Below are positions 60,176 to 64,000 of a DNA stretch of 64,000 bases, one piece after another. This stretch comes from Nemania diffusa (taxonomy: Eukaryota; Ascomycota; Sordariomycetes; Xylariales; Xylariaceae), in assembly GCA_038501195.1 (NCBI GenBank), contig JBBPUQ010000006.1, forward strand, positions 3,038,001 to 3,102,000. Direction: 5' to 3'. A program made the translations under genes and the position numbers. The notes under the pieces were generated by a model. That model was not told the DNA's origin, ran no database searches, and was given only the letters and a program-made list of their open reading frames with translations. How positions within the stretch are numbered: position 1 is the first letter of the stretch; each line of letters opens with the position of its first letter.

Positions 60176-61552
60176 AGACTCTTATCTATTTCTCTGAATT
60201 TTGGTATGCTCATAGCTACCAATTGTTCTAAACGTGTCCTTATTATATAGAAACGGATTAGTCTGCACTAGAAAGTTTATATAGAGTATTATCACATTCT
60301 CAGCGAACAGTACATGTACGGGGTTGAGCATCGATATATTAGCTACTTCTCTGGTGATAAAGTAATCAGACCCTATAGGGTGGTTATATCTATGGATTTG
60401 GCTATATATAAGGGACCTTCGGTCCCCCTATAGATCTATAAGGTCAGGAATCAATGAATCTATCTATTGAGCCCTATACTACACCCTTCTTCCTAGCTGC
60501 TACAGAACTTCTATTCACTCTGTGACTTCCTCCTCTGACACTATTAGCCGCAACGTAATAAAACTATAGCATCATGTCGCCCTACAGTAAACTGCTCTTA
60601 AGTCATACACCTGACTATTTGCAGTTAATTGTATAAAGCTTACTGTTAGACCCGTATTTAAGCTTATATTTCCTACTACTGTACTCGGTGATATCATACC
60701 GACTTTAATGTCACACAGCACCTTCAGCCTCCGGTTCAAAATAAGACATCATAAAATGAAGATCAAAGGAGGGCAACTATTAGCGAGACACAGGGTTGGT
60801 CTGTTAATACTCCATAAACAGAATTATTATAAAAGGCAATATAAGGGAAGGGAAAGAGGACGCTCTTCACAAGCCGTTAATACCCTAACGGATAAGTACT
60901 CGACTTGGCTCTCACACTTGTTGTCTTCTGCTATTAGTCCCTTCATTAAACGATGGACATCGGTATTATGCTAGGATTAGCAGCTTATGTTGTTCGTATA
61001 GAAAAGGTACCTACATACAAAGTAGCACGTCTTTCGATATTAGGTACATACGAGCAGTGGCCATGGGTCCATGTCTTCAAGTCTGGAGGATTTCACTGCA
61101 AGTATCATACTATCTAACCAGTAGAGAAGAGGGAGATAGGGGTATAGCCTATCTAGCGCTTACTTATGGGCGTGGCGAGCAAACGCCAATGTGGCCCCTA
61201 TTTAGACCGGAGAACAAGGTCCTACGTTCCATCTAGGTTGCGTGAGCTGCGAGACTAGCATACTCTATTCAATGGGCATAGGAGTGTATAGAGTCAATTG
61301 AGTTGTCGAACGAAGCGCCGCAGCACCCGGTCGCGGTGATGCGAGTAAAGGTGTGGCCAGACACCAATAGAACTCCTCACCGTCACAGGAGACTACCTTG
61401 ATAAGCAAATCATAGGATCTCGTATCTAGAAGCTAAACCATATTGGGCTCAGCAATTTTAGAGCTTCCTAACCTAGGACTTCGCGTCGACCGTTCTATCG
61501 CATGGCCAAATGACAATGGACCGCAATCCCGTCTTGTAGTGTCAATCCCGCG
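60176..61552. other. Gene-free interval with LTR-like segment
   Basis: About 1.4 kb of AT-rich DNA without a supported exon between the GMC and HET genes. It includes the hairpin-bearing segment described separately. The open frame at 60708-60974 has no domain. Confidence 0.5.
60370..60600. repeat. Possible solo-LTR or decayed repeat with hairpin
   Basis: The segment has AGGGTGGTTATAT, a TATATATAAG box, then a perfect 6-bp stem hairpin GGGACC-TTC-GGTCCC at 60413-60427 and a CAATGAATCTATCTATTGA stretch. A TATA box, transcript-leader hairpin and CA-rich tail in this order resemble retrotransposon LTRs. The same 13-mer occurs at 23969-23981. No target-site duplication, primer-binding site or coding remnant was identified, so this is a weak call. 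Confidence 0.28.
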
Positions 61553-63757
61553 ATGTCACTCCGACTTGACTCACGTATAAGTCGGTATTTATACCCACAA
61601 TTAGACCCAGTGGCCCGGACAATCCGGCTCATTGAGCTTTTGCCGGGCGATTTCTCGGCACTGCCGATCCGCTGCCAACTAGTCGAGAAGGCTCTCACCC
61701 CCTCCCTATCTTACAAGGCATTGTCGTACTCATGGCGGGGCGGCAATGATGACTCGCCGGACGTGGCTATATTCTGTAACTCGAAACGTATTTACGTAAG
61801 CGCGAATTTGCACGCTGCTCTGCGGCGGCTGAGGGCGCCGAGCGCCGTTGTCGCGATCTGGGTTGATGCCATATGCATCAATCAGCAAGACCACGCCGAG
61901 CGCGCGAACCAGGTGGGCATGATGCGGGACATCTACCAGAATAGCAGCGAAGTCTTAATTTGGCTTGGCGAGAGCGGGCTGCAGGATCACATGGGGGATT
62001 GGATCTCGGAGAACGCGGGGGTGGACGGTGATGCCCTACGCGACGGGCATGCCAACCCGAATATTGTGCAGTGGTTTGGTGATTCTAGAGACGTCCCAAA
62101 GCTCAAAGCATACTTTTCTTCGGTCCTGGGAGAGGATAGGGCGTCGCGGTTCGAAGGCAAGAAGTTCGATATTTTCGGCGCATTCTGCGTCTTGCATCTC
62201 CTCGCGAGCGGGGTGCCAGTTGACAAGATCTGGCATTTACGACACGTGAGCTGCTCAGTCGGCATAGTGGAAGGGTTAAACGCCATCATGGATAAAGCCT
62301 GGGTAAGTAAGATCCTGCCCGAGCCAAATCTCTAGCTGGCTAAGTTCCCGCAGTGGAAGAGGATATGGGTGGTTCAGGAGACGGTTGTAGCGAAGAAACC
62401 AATTATTTACTACGGCAACTTGTGCGCTCCATGGCGAATGTTTGCTCTGGCAGCGGTTGAATACGACGGGTGTCGAGTGAGAGATAACTTCGAGAGCGTC
62501 TTGTCGCACCTAAATAGCGGACACAGTTTGATGCAGTTTACTCGCGTCATCATGGAGATCGAGTCGACGCGGCGAAGCTGGGAGAAACTAGGGCCGATGG
62601 TGCCCCTCACCGTACTTCGGAAATTTCGCTCTCGACTGGCCACCGACCCTAGAGATAAGGTATTCGCCGTTCTCGGGCTCATCCGGTCATGGGGTACGGA
62701 GAAGTCGGGCCAAGCCATTAAGGGCATTACTCCAGACTACACTGCTCGAGACTACCAAATATTCTTTAGAGTTACAGAGCTACTGATAAGGAACACACGA
62801 TCACTGGCGCCCTTAGCAGGTACCTTACAGAGACGTAATAGTCCATCTTTGATGCCTTCGTGGGTCACTGATTGGAACTGCCTCCCTAGCGATACTGAGC
62901 ATATAAGAGTTGGTAACATTCAACTTTACGACGCAGCTGAGTATCTGAGCGGGAGCGTTGCACTCCATGGGCAATCGATCCTAGAGACGCAGGGATGTCT
63001 TGTAGACAAAGTTGTGTATGTCGGCCGGACACTTGAGAATGGACAAGGGAGGAACAGAGCCAGGCTGACCGTCCTCGAATGGGAGAAATCTCTACCCATG
63101 TTTTCGGGAGACCGAATTGGGGGATATCGCCCTAGCGGTGAAACATTACATGATGCCTTTTGGCGAACACTGTGTTCAGATCTCGAATTCGTCCAGTATG
63201 CCGACAGATCCGACTATGTTCGAGAATTCCGTCGGCTTTCGGAGTGGACGAGTGAGAATGAGGGTTACGGACGCTGGCTTGAAGATGACGTGCAGTCCAA
63301 TAGACGGACATCTCTTGTTGGTGGCATATGGGTTGAGCCAACAAATAGCGAAATAGATACACAGAGCAAGAATGCGTTTCAGTACCTACTAGAATGTGCC
63401 TCGGGAGGCAGGCGATTCTTCAAGACGGAGAGTGGCTACATCGGGACCGGCCCTGTTGATATAAATATAGGCGATTCAGTAGCGGTGCTGCTTGGTAGTC
63501 GGGTCCCATTTGTCCTTCGCCGAGATGGCCGAATTCCTAGACGGTGCCCCGGCCAAGAAATACGCGTCTTATTTAGCGAGCGGTCTTCATATCAAGTTGG
63601 CAAAGGTGCCAAGGTCCAGAGAGACGAGACGATCCATTGTTATGGTTTGCATGAGCACTGCTACCGTGTTGTCGGAGATGCCTATGTTCATGGCATCATG
63701 ACAGGGGATCGCGAGCGCACTAATCAGTGGAAGGTCGAGCCGATATACCTGGTGTGA
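61553..63757 (+). CDS. HET-domain (heterokaryon incompatibility) protein
   Basis: Two exons, 61553-62302 and 62354-63757 (51-nt intron, donor GTAAGT, acceptor CGCAG), join in phase to 717 aa. The HET domain is near residues 50-270: YKALSYSWRG, then IWVDAICINQQDHAERANQV, MMRDIYQNSSEVLIWLGE, and WWKRIWVVQE across the splice junction. The C-terminal ~400 residues have no recognisable repeat (no WD40, ankyrin or NACHT) but include FRSRLATDPRDKVFAVLGL, usual downstream of HET domains. Such proteins can trigger programmed cell death on allorecognition; many fungal HET genes have no known partner. It marks the right side of the locus and probably is not part of the metabolic cluster. Confidence 0.94.
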
Positions 63758-64000
63758 CTCGGACTTTGCCATACGAAAAGCACCACAAAGACCGGAGAGC
63801 AGAATGTTTGATGAGATGGATTTCAAAGAGATCCTAGTTCCGTCCTGGCCTATCTAGTTTAAGTAAGCGAGGTGTAATATTATAGCTTGATGTGACGGAG
63901 AAAAACGACGCCGTTAATACTCCTGCAGTATTAACGGTATATATTTTACGCTACATTTGATGGATGAGTTGATATGATACCTATTGTAGCCTTCGAGAAT
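63758..64000. other. 3' flank of the HET gene
   Basis: The final 243 bases are AT-rich. An inverted repeat CGTTAATACTCCTGCAGTATTAACG at about 63911-63935 (arms CGTTAATACT and AGTATTAACG around CCTGC) forms a 10-bp-stem hairpin, perhaps part of the transcript end. Confidence 0.55.

Noticed and set aside
1..64000. CRISPR arrays, prophage or bacterial operons
   Set aside because: Spliced eukaryotic genes throughout; no spaced direct repeats of CRISPR type.

Overview
The window looks like nuclear DNA of a filamentous ascomycete (Pezizomycotina, probably Sordariomycetes). Genes carry 43-80 nt GT-AG introns with CTAAC/CTGAC-type branch points, there are Zn2Cys6 regulators, a HET-domain gene, a LaeA-type methyltransferase and NRPS-like reductases, and CT-rich tracts sit before start codons. 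No replicon, CRISPR array or complete transposon is visible. Most genes were rebuilt by eye, joining reading frames across introns with phase checks; no alignment could be run.

Layout. 1-33.5 kb: a gene-poor left part with housekeeping or surface genes: a two-RRM RNA-binding protein of the Scw1/Whi3 type (-), a membrane-anchored PC-esterase/SGNH-like protein (+), a nine-exon LaeA-like methyltransferase (+) tail-to-tail with a six-exon Zn2Cys6 regulator (-), a Pro/Ser-rich tail-anchored protein (-), and an 837-aa transmembrane protein with an EGF-like motif (-), separated by long stretches without recognisable genes.

33.5-45 kb: the core of a specialised-metabolism locus: two complete adenylation-carrier-reductase (A-T-R) NRPS-like enzymes (1079 aa on -, 1032 aa on +) flanking a small class-I O-methyltransferase (+) and an aldo-keto reductase (+). 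45.2-47.9 kb: a degenerate pair, a broken LysM gene (frameshift plus internal stop) divergent from a 5'-truncated, frameshifted remnant resembling the C-terminal part of large fungal GH18 chitinases. 48.2-60.2 kb: an orphan ORF, a zinc alcohol dehydrogenase, a DHA2-type MFS exporter, a second Zn2Cys6 regulator and a secreted GMC oxidoreductase. A HET-domain gene closes the window.

Working model (inference): the A-T-R enzymes activate a carboxylic acid and release it as an aldehyde; the aldo-keto reductase and alcohol dehydrogenase interconvert aldehyde and alcohol; the O-methyltransferase methylates a catechol-like hydroxyl; the MFS protein exports; the secreted GMC enzyme oxidises an alcohol outside the cell; the regulator beside it controls the set. 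Two independent carboxylate reductases in one compact cluster, with alcohol-forming and alcohol-oxidising enzymes on both sides of a dying LysM/chitinase pair, is the most interesting feature of the window.
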